Positions 53,425-62,614 of a DNA stretch of 64,000 nt are shown here, in pieces (the first letter of the stretch is position 1; every line of letters starts with the position of its first letter). The stretch comes from an uncultured Chitinophaga sp. (GTDB lineage Bacteria > Bacteroidota > Bacteroidia > Chitinophagales > Chitinophagaceae). Made by a program: the position numbers and the translations under genes. Location: positions 51,755 to 115,754 of the forward strand of contig NZ_CALEJS010000029.1 of NCBI RefSeq assembly GCF_937898475.1, given 5' to 3'. Under the pieces are notes generated by a model. The model searched no databases, was not told where the DNA came from, and saw only the letters and a list, made by a program, of their open reading frames with translations.

Positions 53425-54135
53425 TCAGCGGTGGATCACTTTGTCAAGATTGGCTTTGTAAAACTCGCTCAACGGCAGTTCCAGCTCACCTAAGCACACC
53501 AGGTCCCTTTTAATGGCGGTGATCTTGTTCGTAGCGATGATGAATGATTTATGGGTACGCACAAAACGGGGAGGGGAGAGTTTTTCTTCGATCGCTTTCA
53601 TGCTCATCCGGGTGATCACCGGCTTTTTAGAGGATGCGATATGGATCTTCACATAATCCTTCAACCCTTCAACGTAAAGGATGTCATCGGTCACCACTTT
53701 CACCAGTGTATATTCCACATTCACAAAGAAATGGTCGGGAGCAGCGGCTGTATGGGCGCCAGGAGTTGCCTGCTGCTGCCACTGGAATTTTTCCTGTGCT
53801 TTATTACACGCTTTGAGAAAACGTTCAAAGGAAACTGGTTTCAGCAGGTAGTCTACCACATTGAGGTTGTAACCTTCCAGCGCATATTGTTCATAAGCGG
53901 TGATGAGGATGGTCATGGGTGGTGTGGGCAATGTTTGCAGGAATTGCAGTCCGTTAAGTCCGGGCATCTGTATATCCAGGAAAATCAGGTCAACAGGCGT
54001 GGTTTGCAGCACGGCGGTAGCTTCCAGCGCGTTGCGGCAGGCCTTTACCAGGTGCAGGTAGGGCACCTGCCGGATATTATCTTCCAGCAGATCCAGCACC
54101 AGCTTTTCATCGTCTATGGCCAGGCATTGCATCAT
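53425..54135 (-). CDS. LytTR-family response regulator
   Basis: Receiver domain 1-120: CLAIDDEKLVLDLLEDNI, phospho-Asp in LIFLDIQMPGLNGLQFL (about residue 54), Thr in TILITAYEQYAL and Lys in DYLLKPVSFERF. A LytTR DNA-binding domain is at about 140-236 (FVNVEYTLVKVVTDDILYVE, RTHKSFIIATNKI). It has a 4-bp ATGA overlap with the histidine kinase gene and forms the cognate pair. Such systems bind tandem repeats upstream of surface-polymer or transport genes; the targets here are unknown. Confidence 0.93.
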   Translation of the reverse strand: MMQCLAIDDEKLVLDLLEDNIRQVPYLHLVKACRNALEATAVLQTTPVDLIFLDIQMPGLNGLQFLQTLPTPPMTILITAYEQYALEGYNLNVVDYLLKPVSFERFLKACNKAQEKFQWQQQATPGAHTAAAPDHFFVNVEYTLVKVVTDDILYVEGLKDYVKIHIASSKKPVITRMSMKAIEEKLSPPRFVRTHKSFIIATNKITAIKRDLVCLGELELPLSEFYKANLDKVIHR

Positions 54136-55163
54136 CGTAGCTGTAAAGTTAATACGGTGGAAAATATATCAGCATCTGTCTGTACAGTAAGCGTGTGCTG
54201 ATCCGGGTACAGCAGTTTCAGGCGCGTGCCCACATTGGCCAGACCAATGCCGGAGTTGGCGTCTTTACTGTCAGCTCCGTTCAAGCTGAACTTGTTCCTG
54301 ACGGTAAAGGTAAGGCAGTTCTCCGTCACTATCAGCCGGATGGAGATCCAGGGATCGGCGATCCAGCCGATACCGTGCTTAAAGGCATTTTCCACAAAGG
54401 GTATCAGCAACATGGGCTCTATATTCAGCTGTTCGCCGGCGGGCGCAATTTCTATCCGGGTTTCTATGCGTGTGTCCTCTCCGAAGCGCAGTTTCTGCAG
54501 TTCAATATAGCTTTTGAGATACGCCACCTCTTTTTCCAGCGGCACTTTTTTTACTTCAGAATCGTAGAGCATATAGCGCATCAGGTCAGACAGCATAATA
54601 AGGGAAGGCTCCATCAGGTCTGACTTTTTCCGGGCCAGGGATACCAGGTTGGTGAGTACGTTGAACAGAAAATGCGGACTGATCTGCGAACGCAGGAATT
54701 TCAGCTCCATGGCCAGCTGTGCTGCCTGATGTTCTTTCTGTTCTTTTTCGTACCGGATCTTATCTATTACGAGGCGGTAAATGATACTGGCTATGAGGAA
54801 GATGATCACCGGGGTGAAAACCATCATCCGGCTGGCGCCCCTGATATTCACATGGGGGTAGAAGGTTGCCAGGATGACGATCTTAGTATAGTTAACAGCC
54901 GCCAGCGCGCAGAGTATGCTGACCAGGTACAGCCACCAGTACTTTTTATTGAGCCAGCGCGGAAACAGCACGTACGCATTGAGGTAAAAAACACCTATAT
55001 GGAGGATACTGCTGATGAGCCAGAAACTGCCCGGTAATGCTCCCGGCGGAAGCGGCTGATTGCCGGTCAGCAGATGCGGCAGTGAGATCAGCACTCCCCA
55101 TATCAGTATGTGCAAGGCTATAATCCCGTAAGTTGTATTTGTAGTTGTGCGGGTCATCTTCAT
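54132..55163 (-). CDS. LytS-like sensor histidine kinase
   Basis: Four N-terminal membrane helices (IIALHILIWGVLISL; ISSILHIGVFYLNAYVLF; YLVSILCALAAVNYT; FTPVIIFLIASIIYRLV) lead to a short linker and a His_kinase domain with phospho-acceptor His in SQISPHFLFNVLTNL and the N-box PFVENAFKHG. The start at ATG 55163 (M33 of the longer frame) is chosen because a -7 box (TAAATTTG on the minus strand, 55186-55179) lies just upstream and inside the longer frame. No extracellular sensor domain is seen, so the signal may be membrane-associated. Confidence 0.88.
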   Translation of the reverse strand: MKMTRTTTNTTYGIIALHILIWGVLISLPHLLTGNQPLPPGALPGSFWLISSILHIGVFYLNAYVLFPRWLNKKYWWLYLVSILCALAAVNYTKIVILATFYPHVNIRGASRMMVFTPVIIFLIASIIYRLVIDKIRYEKEQKEHQAAQLAMELKFLRSQISPHFLFNVLTNLVSLARKKSDLMEPSLIMLSDLMRYMLYDSEVKKVPLEKEVAYLKSYIELQKLRFGEDTRIETRIEIAPAGEQLNIEPMLLIPFVENAFKHGIGWIADPWISIRLIVTENCLTFTVRNKFSLNGADSKDANSGIGLANVGTRLKLLYPDQHTLTVQTDADIFSTVLTLQLR

Positions 55164-55178
55164 GCAGCTATAAGTTAC

Positions 55179-55186
55179 CAAATTTA
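55179..55186 (-). promoter_or_regulatory. -7 box of the sensor kinase operon
   Basis: CAAATTTA on plus is TAAATTTG on minus, 15 bp before the ATG at 55163. It lies inside the longer reading frame to 55259, so it argues for the shorter start. No good -33 box. Confidence 0.45.
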
Positions 55187-55267
55187 TCCAAAGGGAACCC
55201 ATTGCCGGGAGACTTGTAGCTAAGACCGGTATTTGTGTAGACAAGCGGGGTACTTTCAAGACTTTGT

Positions 55268-55314
55268 CTAGTCCAGCTAACAGCTAAAAGCCAACAGTGA
55301 ATAGCTAATTAATC
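55268..55314. repeat. TTAGCTATT/AGCTGTTAGC word cluster
   Basis: AGCTAACAGCTAAAAGCC and AATAGCTAATTAATC occur here; they match the words at 25474-25583 and 32600-32616. A single-sided copy; no strong opposing arm was found. Confidence 0.45.
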
Positions 55315-55359
55315 TCCCCTGGCCCCAAACTTGTGGCCTGTTTCAATAAACTTTGCTAC

Positions 55360-55653
55360 ATGCCTGATACCAAAACTATTGACATTCATGTAAAAGGCCG
55401 GCAATATACCCTTCACCTGGAACAGGAAGCGTATAATGGCCGGCCCGCTTATTACATTACGGATCAGAACCTGTCTGCTATTTGTGGTTGCGAAATGCCG
55501 GATAATCTTATTCTGTTCGAAACAGAAGCCGGTATGGAGTGTTCCCCCCGTGTTATCACTATGGAAGGCCGGGAGGTAGCTAATGAGATCTGGAATGCGA
55601 TCAAAGCGCCGGAGAAGGCTGAACCGCAACCCAATGGACCGGGCTTGGGATAA
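55360..55653 (+). CDS. Small uncharacterised protein (97 aa), paralogue of 56715-56975
   Basis: From ATG 55360 (MPDTKTIDIHVKGRQYTLH) the protein is 97 residues, strand-rich, with DNLILFETEAGMECSP and a C-terminal helix EVANEIWNAI. The pattern NL-F ... VA-IW-I resembles the small protein encoded at 56715-56975 (ENLEFRANGHVKF, IARLIWQEI). The upstream GTG at 55333 is not needed. It ends 4 bp before the dehydrogenase stop. Function unknown. Confidence 0.65.
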   Translation: MPDTKTIDIHVKGRQYTLHLEQEAYNGRPAYYITDQNLSAICGCEMPDNLILFETEAGMECSPRVITMEGREVANEIWNAIKAPEKAEPQPNGPGLG

Positions 55654-55657
55654 GCTG

Positions 55658-56530
55658 TTATTGCCCGCTTATTACTTTCTGCACGGCCACTACATCCTGC
55701 TCACCCCACCCGTTGGCAACTCCCTGCTGCAAAAGCTCCCGGGTTATTTGCCCTACTGCCATCGGGACGCCACTTGTTTGTGCCTGCTGCAGGACCAGGT
55801 TTGCGTCTTTTAAAGCCATTGCGAGGCTGAAGCCGGGTGGTACATACGCTTCTTTCAGTAAAGCGCTGCTGTAGATATGGTAATAAGGAGCGTTAAATAA
55901 TGTTTGCGTCAGCATCTGCATCCATTGATCGGCCTGAATACCGCTTTGCCTGGCCAGCTGTATACCTTCTGCCATGGCTGCCAGTCCGGAGAGGATCAGG
56001 TAGTTACTGCACAGTTTGGCCACGTTGGCAGCGCCCGGTTCCGGGCCAAATTCCCATACGTTTACCGCGCCGGCATCCTGGAGCAGCGGCTTTACAGTAG
56101 CGATAACGGTATCATCGCCGGATACCAGCAGATTAAGTTTTTTGGCCCTGGCTACTTCCGGTCTGCCCATTACCGGCGAAGCGATATAATGATTTTCGTA
56201 CCGGCGATGGCTGGCTGCCAGTGTAGTACTGGTAGCAGGCAGGATAGTACTCATGGAGATATGAATACCGCCCGGGCGCAGATTAGCCGCAATACCTTCG
56301 GGGCCATCCGTGATATGCGTTAATGCAGCATCGTCTGCTACCAGGGTAAATACCACATCGCAAAGGGAGGCCAGTTCTTTTACGGAAGTGCAGATCACCG
56401 CGCCCTTGTCTGCCAGCGGCTGAGCTTTTGCTGCTGTTCTGTTGTATACATATAAGGGTTGATGTTGCATTAATAAATTTTCCGCTATGGGAGTTCCGAG
56501 ATTTCCTAGTCCTATAAATCCTGTTTTCAT
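55658..56530 (-). CDS. 3-hydroxyisobutyrate dehydrogenase-like oxidoreductase
   Basis: A beta-hydroxyacid dehydrogenase (NAD(P)-dependent). Rossmann start KTGFIGLGNLGTPIAENLL, then GIHISMSTILPATS and VMGRPEVARAKKLN, with the conserved catalytic Lys expected in AKLCSNYLILSGLAA (K in NVAKLCSN). The length (290) is normal. The specific substrate is unknown; family members reduce hydroxyisobutyrate, tartronate semialdehyde or succinic semialdehyde. There is no signal peptide. It lies between two small related genes and is convergent with the first. Confidence 0.9.
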   Translation of the reverse strand: MKTGFIGLGNLGTPIAENLLMQHQPLYVYNRTAAKAQPLADKGAVICTSVKELASLCDVVFTLVADDAALTHITDGPEGIAANLRPGGIHISMSTILPATSTTLAASHRRYENHYIASPVMGRPEVARAKKLNLLVSGDDTVIATVKPLLQDAGAVNVWEFGPEPGAANVAKLCSNYLILSGLAAMAEGIQLARQSGIQADQWMQMLTQTLFNAPYYHIYSSALLKEAYVPPGFSLAMALKDANLVLQQAQTSGVPMAVGQITRELLQQGVANGWGEQDVVAVQKVISGQ

Positions 56531-56714
56531 CGTACGAATATTTTTAGAGCGGGAAGTTACGGCATATGAGAAAATATATACTCATTTCGTTGCCATAATT
56601 TATGAAAGGGGAATGCAGATGGTTGGAGTATGGGGTATTGCATAGGTATACAGGGACATGCAGTCACTTAGTTTTGCCTGTCCGGCGCAGGTGCCGGTGT
56701 GAAGCCGGATCTCA

Positions 56715-56975
56715 CTACAGATGGTTCAGTTTATCCAGTATTTCCTGCCATATCAGGCGTGCTATCTGCTCGCTTTCTACTGTCTTCAGCCGTTCGTCAA
56801 ACTTTACATGTCCATTGGCCCTGAACTCGAGATTTTCCGGGATGATATTGTCCAGTTCCTCCTCATCTGCTCCAGGTTCTACCCGGTAGGTGATCTCTTC
56901 TTCCTGGTGATCTATGGAAATGAAAAGCTGGTAGGGCTTGTCATTTAGTACGATGGTGATGATGTGTTTTTCCAT
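56715..56975 (-). CDS. Small uncharacterised protein (86 aa), paralogue of 55360-55653
   Basis: Start at ATG 56975 (MEKHIITIVLNDKPYQLF); the longer frame to 57011 adds MLQWHAYCDTPV, which looks untranslated. The protein is acidic (VEPGADEEELDNIIPENLEF) with a C-terminal helix (EQIARLIWQEILDKLN). It shares the NLxF ... IARxIWxEI pattern with the protein at 55360-55653. Function unknown. The 184 bp between it and the dehydrogenase start hold no other frame. Confidence 0.6.
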   Translation of the reverse strand: MEKHIITIVLNDKPYQLFISIDHQEEEITYRVEPGADEEELDNIIPENLEFRANGHVKFDERLKTVESEQIARLIWQEILDKLNHL

Positions 56976-57066
56976 AACAGGAGTATCACAATAGGCGTGC
57001 CATTGCAACATGTAGGGGGAGTGTTGGAGGTGCAGAACTGTCTGGTTCGGGGAGCCCGGGACCCTG

Positions 57067-57450
57067 TTAACCCTGGGCGCTCACCTCTACCAGCAAACCG
57101 CCGGGAGCATAACAGTAAAAAGTGACGGAGTCAAAACCACCCCGGTGCAGTTCTTCCACGTCGCTGACGGTGATCCCGGCGCTGCTTAGCGCAGCATGCT
57201 TTTCACGCACTTCTTCCGCCGTGTCCACATAAAAGCCAATGTGGAAGTTCTTCGGGTAACGTACCATGGCCTCCGGTCCTTCACTTTCCTTGTCATACAT
57301 GAAGGAGAGTATAAATCCTCCTTTTCCTTCCAATATGGCAAATTTATCGCTGCCCGGGCCCGGCAGTTCTTCAAAGTTGAAATGCTGAACAAAAAAATCT
57401 TTAGTAGCCGGTACATTGGGTACCGGCAGGTTGGCGTGGTTTAAATGCAT
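57067..57450 (-). CDS. VOC family protein (glyoxalase/bleomycin resistance fold)
   Basis: A vicinal-oxygen-chelate fold of two beta-alpha-beta-beta-beta modules: MHLNHANLPVPNVPATKDFFVQHF, NFEELPGPGSDKFAILEG, PKNFHIGFYVDTAEEVREKH and SVTFYCYAPGGLLVEVS. The His at position 5, the His of NFHIGF and the Glu of LLVEVS could bind metal. The length (127) is typical. The substrate is unknown. Its start region faces the AT-rich repeat zone at 57451-57777. Confidence 0.85.
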   Translation of the reverse strand: MHLNHANLPVPNVPATKDFFVQHFNFEELPGPGSDKFAILEGKGGFILSFMYDKESEGPEAMVRYPKNFHIGFYVDTAEEVREKHAALSSAGITVSDVEELHRGGFDSVTFYCYAPGGLLVEVSAQG

Positions 57451-57777
57451 GGCAGTTGTTTTATGAAGGTTTGATCAGCGGGTAGCTACTGACTTGCTTC
57501 GAAGAATGAAAGATAAAAGAACATTCCTTTAGTTTAAAATATTTTTAGGAAGGAATGATATTATTTTTCCCTAAAATGCTGTTTCTTTATGGCAGACAGT
57601 GAACTTAAAACCAATGCTTAAGTTTAAGGTTTAAGGTCTGATGTTTGAAGATCGTTAGATGTTTGAGGTTAAGGACAGATCTGCCAGCTTTAGGGGGCAC
57701 TTATTGAACCATCAACTTTTAACCAACCTCAAACTTCAAACCTCCAACCTCAGACTTTGCGTGTTAAATTTTTCCTG
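57451..57777. other. 327-bp repeat-rich gap between VOC and GH3 genes
   Basis: CATTCCTT (57522-57529) and AAGGAATG (57550-57557) form a dyad upstream of a -7-like TATCTTTC on the minus strand (57515-57508), a possible operator for the VOC gene. Further along, TTAAGGTCTGATGTTTGAAG and GATGTTTGAGGTT (57625-57672) face CCAACCTCAAACTTC and CAACCTCAGAC (57723-57755), a degenerate copy of the GTTTGAGG inverted-repeat family. No gene was found. Confidence 0.5.
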
Positions 57778-59931
57778 ATGAGTTATAAAAAATATGTTAG
57801 TCTACTGCTCATTCTGTGCATGAGTACCGGCGCTTTTGCGCAACAATCCTATTTATTTAAGAACGTTAATGAACCAGTGGAAGCGCGGGTAAAGAACCTG
57901 CTGCAGACACTTACGCTGGCAGAGAAGATCAGTATGCTGGGCTACAGGAGCCCGGCGGTAGACCGTTTGCAGATCCCTTCTTACAACTGGTGGAACGAAG
58001 GACTGCATGGGGTAGCGAGGGCAGGAGAGGCCACTGTCTACCCGCAGGCCATTGGTATGTCGGCCACTTTTAACACGGCGTTGGTTCGTGAAGTGGCCAA
58101 TACCATCGCCACGGAAGCCAGGGCCAAATACAACCTGGCCATCGCCATGAACCGCCGCCTGTGGTATATGGGATTGAATTTCTGGACGCCCAACATCAAC
58201 CTTTTCCGTGATCCCCGTTGGGGCCGCGGACAGGAAACCTACGGTGAGGATCCTTTCCTGACCGCCGTGATGGGCACTGCTTTTATCAAAGGCCTGCAGG
58301 GCGATGATCCCGCTCACCTGAAAACAGCCGCCTGCGCCAAACACTTTGCCGTGCACAGCGGTCCGGAAGCAGATCGTCATACTTTCGATGCGATAGTGGA
58401 TGAAAAAGATCTCCGCGAAACCTATCTCTATGCATTTAAACACCTGGCAGATGCAGGCGTGGAATCCATGATGTGCGCCTACAACCGGCTGAACGGAGAG
58501 CCCTGCTGCACGGGCAAAACCCTGCTGCAAACCATCCTGCGCGATGAGTGGAAGTTTAAAGGCCAGATGGTGACCGATTGCGGAGCGCTGGATGATATTT
58601 ACCTGCGTCATAAGGCAATCCCCTCTAAAACGGAAACAGCAGCAGCGGCGGTAAAGGCAGGCGTTAACCTGGAATGCGGCAGCATCCTGCAGGATGACGT
58701 AAAGAAAGCCATTGATCAGGGATTGCTGACGGAGAAAGAAGTAGACAGCGTATTAAGCTACAGTCTTCGTACGCAGATGAAGCTGGGCCTGTTTGACGAA
58801 GGCGGACTGGCGCCTTATAACCGTTACGGCGCCGACAGCGTGCATAATGATTATCATATTGAACTGGCCCGCAAAGCGGCGCAACAAAGCATGGTACTGC
58901 TGAAGAACAATGGTGTACTGCCTTTGCCGAAAGATAAGTACAGCTCTATCATGGTGTTGGGCACGAATGCCGCCGCGGTGGATCCGCTGGTAGCTAACTA
59001 CCATGGCATTAATGGTAAGCTGGTGACCTTTGCAGAAGGTATAGCCGAAGCAGCCGGTCCTGCTACTGCGGTGCAATATGATCTGGGTTGCGATTATAAA
59101 GATACCGTACACTTTGGCGGGATATGGGCAGCTGAGAATAGCGACCTTACCATTGCGGTGATAGGCCTCAGCCCTGTACTGGAAGGAGAGGAGGGAGACG
59201 CTTTCCTGTCTGCTTCCGGCGGTGATAAAGCTACCCTCAGCCTGCCTGCTTCCCAGCTGGCGTTTATGAAGAAGCTGCGCGCTGCGCATAAGAAGCCGAT
59301 CATCGCGGTAGTTACCGCAGGCAGCGCTGTAGATATTGCCGCAATAGCACCTTATGCAGACGCCATCATCCTGGCCTGGTATCCCGGCGAGCAGGGCGGC
59401 CGCGCCCTGGCAGACATCGTGTTCGGCGATGTATCGCCTTCAGGCCGTTTGCCGCTGACCTTTTACCGCTCGCTGAGCGATTTGCCTGACTATAAGGACT
59501 ACAGCGTTAAAGGCCGTACTTACCGCTATTTCAAAGGTGCGGTAGCTTATCCCTTTGGATTCGGCTTAAGCTATACAAGCTTTGACTATACCTGGAGCGA
59601 GGCTCCCCAAAAGGCCTACGCATTGAAGGATACGATCCGTGTAAGTGTGAACGTGAAGAATACAGGCGCCTATGATGGCGATGAAGTGGTACAGGCGTAC
59701 ATCCAGTATCCCAACCTGGAAAGGATGCCGCTGAAGGAGCTGAAAGCCTTTGCAAGGGTAAGCGTGAATAAAGGCGGAGAAGCAACTGTTACACTTAGCA
59801 TCCCGGTAAGTGATCTGCAGAAATGGGATCTCGGTGCCCATAACTGGAAACTATATAAAGGGCAGTATACATTGAATATTGGCCGCAGCTCGGATGATTT
59901 TGTGTTAAAGCAGGGGTTTAACGTAAAGTAA
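57778..59931 (+). CDS. Secreted GH3 beta-xylosidase/beta-glucosidase
   Basis: A glycoside hydrolase family 3 exo-enzyme. Signal peptide from ATG 57778 (MSYKKYVSLLLILCMSTGAFA-QQ); the TTG at 57757 only adds residues. The N-terminal barrel has NWWNEGLHGVARAG and FWTPNINLFRDPRWGRGQET, the xylosidase-type signature; the nucleophile is Asp267 in MVTDCGALDDI. The alpha/beta domain and a C-terminal fibronectin-III-like domain (YPFGFGLSYTSFDYTW) follow. The length of 717 is ordinary. Beta-xylosidase is somewhat more likely than glucosidase. A strong terminator lies 17 bp after it. Confidence 0.92.
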   Translation: MSYKKYVSLLLILCMSTGAFAQQSYLFKNVNEPVEARVKNLLQTLTLAEKISMLGYRSPAVDRLQIPSYNWWNEGLHGVARAGEATVYPQAIGMSATFNTALVREVANTIATEARAKYNLAIAMNRRLWYMGLNFWTPNINLFRDPRWGRGQETYGEDPFLTAVMGTAFIKGLQGDDPAHLKTAACAKHFAVHSGPEADRHTFDAIVDEKDLRETYLYAFKHLADAGVESMMCAYNRLNGEPCCTGKTLLQTILRDEWKFKGQMVTDCGALDDIYLRHKAIPSKTETAAAAVKAGVNLECGSILQDDVKKAIDQGLLTEKEVDSVLSYSLRTQMKLGLFDEGGLAPYNRYGADSVHNDYHIELARKAAQQSMVLLKNNGVLPLPKDKYSSIMVLGTNAAAVDPLVANYHGINGKLVTFAEGIAEAAGPATAVQYDLGCDYKDTVHFGGIWAAENSDLTIAVIGLSPVLEGEEGDAFLSASGGDKATLSLPASQLAFMKKLRAAHKKPIIAVVTAGSAVDIAAIAPYADAIILAWYPGEQGGRALADIVFGDVSPSGRLPLTFYRSLSDLPDYKDYSVKGRTYRYFKGAVAYPFGFGLSYTSFDYTWSEAPQKAYALKDTIRVSVNVKNTGAYDGDEVVQAYIQYPNLERMPLKELKAFARVSVNKGGEATVTLSIPVSDLQKWDLGAHNWKLYKGQYTLNIGRSSDDFVLKQGFNVK

Positions 59932-59947
59932 GCCTGCTTATTTATAA

Positions 59948-59990
59948 AAAGCCCTCCGGGATATCAGTATTCCCGGAGGGCTTTGTTTTT
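59948..59990. terminator. Bidirectional intrinsic terminator between GH3 and GH20
   Basis: A 14-bp perfect stem AAAGCCCTCCGGGA / TCCCGGAGGGCTTT (59948-59961, 59971-59984), a 9-bp loop and a T-rich tail (GTTTTTA). It lies between convergent stops (59931 and 59999), the strongest terminator in the window. Confidence 0.85.
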
Positions 59991-59998
59991 ATATGATG

Positions 59999-62329
59999 TT
60001 AGTACACGATTATTTCGTCCGTAAACAGGAATCCGTGTTGCGTATTTGCTGCCTGCACTCTTACATATCTTGCTTCCACCTGTTTCAAATCAAATTTAAA
60101 CTCCTTAAAAGTTAATCTTGCCTGGGAAACCGGTACATCGTTCTCTATCTTTTGTATAGACCGGAAATTTTGTCCGTCATCTGACACTGATACTTCTACC
60201 CATCCCGGCATGTAAACCCCCGGGCCTGTCAGCTGCATAAATGAAATGGACAGGCTTTGCAGGCTGGTGTGCTGTTCCATGTCCAGCGTAACATCCAGGT
60301 CATTGGTGAAGCCCTGCCATTGGCCATCGCCATAGGTAAGGCTGCCCCTGTAGCCATTTACCAGCGTGTGTTCCTTTTGTGCTACGTAGCTTTTATTGTA
60401 AGGTTTGTTATACTGTACCTTTTTGCCGATGGCTTTGTGAAAGTCTACTGCCAGGCTGGCCGCCTTTCCAGGTTGGATTGTATCCCGGAAAATGGCTGCG
60501 GTCACTACTGCAGAATGATCCAGCAGGATGCTGTCTTTGAACAGGGGAGAGCCGGCATTTGGCTGCGTACCATCAAGGGTATATCTTATTTGCGGTTGAT
60601 ATTGTTCGCTGCTGAATGTTATCGTGGCGGTGCGTTGTGAGTAATTGAACACGGGCTTTATGGTAAGATCATAAGAAGGCCGGTAGTAGTTAACGTGTAA
60701 GCGTTGCAGTAACAGGTAATGCGCCTGAAGTCTTTGCTGAAAATCTGTCCAGCTTTTGTCTTTCGCCGCAGTCCAGGTCACTTCTGAAAGTCCGAGTAAC
60801 CGGGGATAGGTCATATATTCCAGGTGACTGAAAGTAGGAATGTATTCCGTCCAGATAGTTGCCTGGGCGCCCAGGATATGTTGCGCGGCGCTGCTGTCCA
60901 GCTCCTGTGGCACAGGATCGTAGCTGTATACTTTTTCCAGGGGAAGATAGCCGCCAATGGCTTCGGGCTGCGTTACCGGGTCGCCCTGGTAGGCATCGAA
61001 GTAACAGAAACGGCCGGGTGTCATTACTACGTCGTGGCCTTCTTTGGCGGCGGTGATACCACCGGCTTCACCTCGCCAGGACATGACGGTGGCGTCGGGC
61101 GCCAGCCCGCCTTCCAGGATCTCATCCCAACCCAGCAGCCTGCGATGATGCTGCTGCAGGAATTTTTCCATTCTGCGGACAGCGTAACTCTGCAGGGCAT
61201 GTTCATCTGCCAGGTGCTCGTCTTTTATCCGTTGCTGGCATTTGGGGCATTGCTTCCAGGCTTTTTTATCTGCTTCGTCGCCACCGATATGTATATACGT
61301 AGAAGGAAAGATGTTCATTACTTCTGTCAGCACATCTTCCAGGAAAGTGAAGGTACTGTCATTACCCAGGCAGAATTCCGAGTTTTTATAAGGCAGCCCG
61401 GTGCAGCCCAGTTGCGGGTAAACTGCGAGCACTTCTTCAGAATGGCCTGGCATCTCTATTTCAGGGATGACGGTAATACCGCGCTCCTGTGCGTAGGCTA
61501 CCATTGCCCGTGCCTCGTCCTGCGTATAGTAACCTCCGTAGGTATTAGGATCGCCTTCTTTGCTGTATTGCCGGCCATGGTCCCGCCAGTCTTTCCAGTT
61601 GCCATGTGTTCTCCAGGCCGCCTGCCTGGTAAGTTCCGGGTACTTTTTTATTTCCAGCCGCCAGCCGGCGCCATCGGTGAGGTGCCAGTGGAAGGTGTTC
61701 ATTTTATAAAGCGCCATCAGGTCAAGAAAACGTTTGATCTGTGCGGTATCCCGGAAGTGGCGGGACACATCCAGGTGAATGCCGCGGTAAGAGAAGCGCG
61801 GCTGATCATTGATAAGGGCACAGGGCAGCATACCTTTCTCTGGTTGCAGGAGCAATAATTGCAAAAGAGAGTACACGCCATTCAATGCACCGGTGTCGCT
61901 GCCGGCGGTAATAGTTACTTTACCCGATGTAATTTCCAGCCGGTAAGCAGCAGGGGAGGGGAAAGCGTTACGCGCCGCTTTTACAATGCTGATACTACCC
62001 GCCGGTGTTGTACTGCTTTTTAATGTTTGCAGTTTTTGCGTCAGACCGGCTTGCTGAATAAACAACCTGCCGGCAGACTGAAAGACCGGACTGGCAAATA
62101 TTGCCGTACCTGGCTTCAGTAGGAAATAACCTTCCCCGGCTGTTACCTGCGATGGTTTGGGAATGATATTGATCCCGTTTTTTTGTGTTGACTGCCCATA
62201 GGAAATATTGCAGCATACTGTCCCCAGCAGTAACGCTGTTACAAAACGTTTGATAATGTACACCTTGTGTTGTTTTTTGCAAATTGCAAGATAGGCTGCT
62301 TGTGATGAAATTTCTTGAAAAAGTTTCAT
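59999..62329 (-). CDS. Secreted GH20 beta-N-acetylhexosaminidase
   Basis: An exo-enzyme that removes terminal GlcNAc or GalNAc by substrate-assisted catalysis. It has an N-terminal GH20b-type alpha/beta domain (about 55-175), the TIM barrel from about 180 with SYRGIHLDVSRHF and FHWHLTDGAGWRLEIKKYP, and the catalytic pair Asp351-Glu352 in HIGGDEADKKAW. The C-terminal part has a CHB_HEX_C-like strand region and an F5/8C-type module (MQLTGPGVYMPGWVEVSVSD). The signal peptide (KRFVTALLLGTVCCNISYG) begins about residue 23, so a GTG at 62263 is a more natural start than the ATG at 62329. Confidence 0.93.
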   Translation of the reverse strand: MKLFQEISSQAAYLAICKKQHKVYIIKRFVTALLLGTVCCNISYGQSTQKNGINIIPKPSQVTAGEGYFLLKPGTAIFASPVFQSAGRLFIQQAGLTQKLQTLKSSTTPAGSISIVKAARNAFPSPAAYRLEITSGKVTITAGSDTGALNGVYSLLQLLLLQPEKGMLPCALINDQPRFSYRGIHLDVSRHFRDTAQIKRFLDLMALYKMNTFHWHLTDGAGWRLEIKKYPELTRQAAWRTHGNWKDWRDHGRQYSKEGDPNTYGGYYTQDEARAMVAYAQERGITVIPEIEMPGHSEEVLAVYPQLGCTGLPYKNSEFCLGNDSTFTFLEDVLTEVMNIFPSTYIHIGGDEADKKAWKQCPKCQQRIKDEHLADEHALQSYAVRRMEKFLQQHHRRLLGWDEILEGGLAPDATVMSWRGEAGGITAAKEGHDVVMTPGRFCYFDAYQGDPVTQPEAIGGYLPLEKVYSYDPVPQELDSSAAQHILGAQATIWTEYIPTFSHLEYMTYPRLLGLSEVTWTAAKDKSWTDFQQRLQAHYLLLQRLHVNYYRPSYDLTIKPVFNYSQRTATITFSSEQYQPQIRYTLDGTQPNAGSPLFKDSILLDHSAVVTAAIFRDTIQPGKAASLAVDFHKAIGKKVQYNKPYNKSYVAQKEHTLVNGYRGSLTYGDGQWQGFTNDLDVTLDMEQHTSLQSLSISFMQLTGPGVYMPGWVEVSVSDDGQNFRSIQKIENDVPVSQARLTFKEFKFDLKQVEARYVRVQAANTQHGFLFTDEIIVY

Positions 62330-62614
62330 TTTAGAAGAAAAGTTTTTTTCTTTGCACCCCGATGTTCAAGAGTGCGAAGATTACCCTATACACTACTTCT
62401 GCAAAGCTGATAAGAGAAATTGGAGGAGGAAGAAGTTGACCCTGGGATAATTGAAGTTTGTTTGAGTTTTTTAACCTGATCAGACAAAAGATGTAATTTC
62501 TATCGGAGTATTATTGATGTTATCCTGTGCCTATACCTGGTAACGTTTCCTCCCGGGAATGAATCTGCTGTTTTCGATACGTCGAATCAATTGTAAAGAG
62601 ATATAAATAAAGAC

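Noticed and set aside
60824..61858. 344-codon plus-strand frame within the GH20 gene
   Set aside because: Antisense shadow; no recognisable motifs and the GH20 reading explains the sequence.
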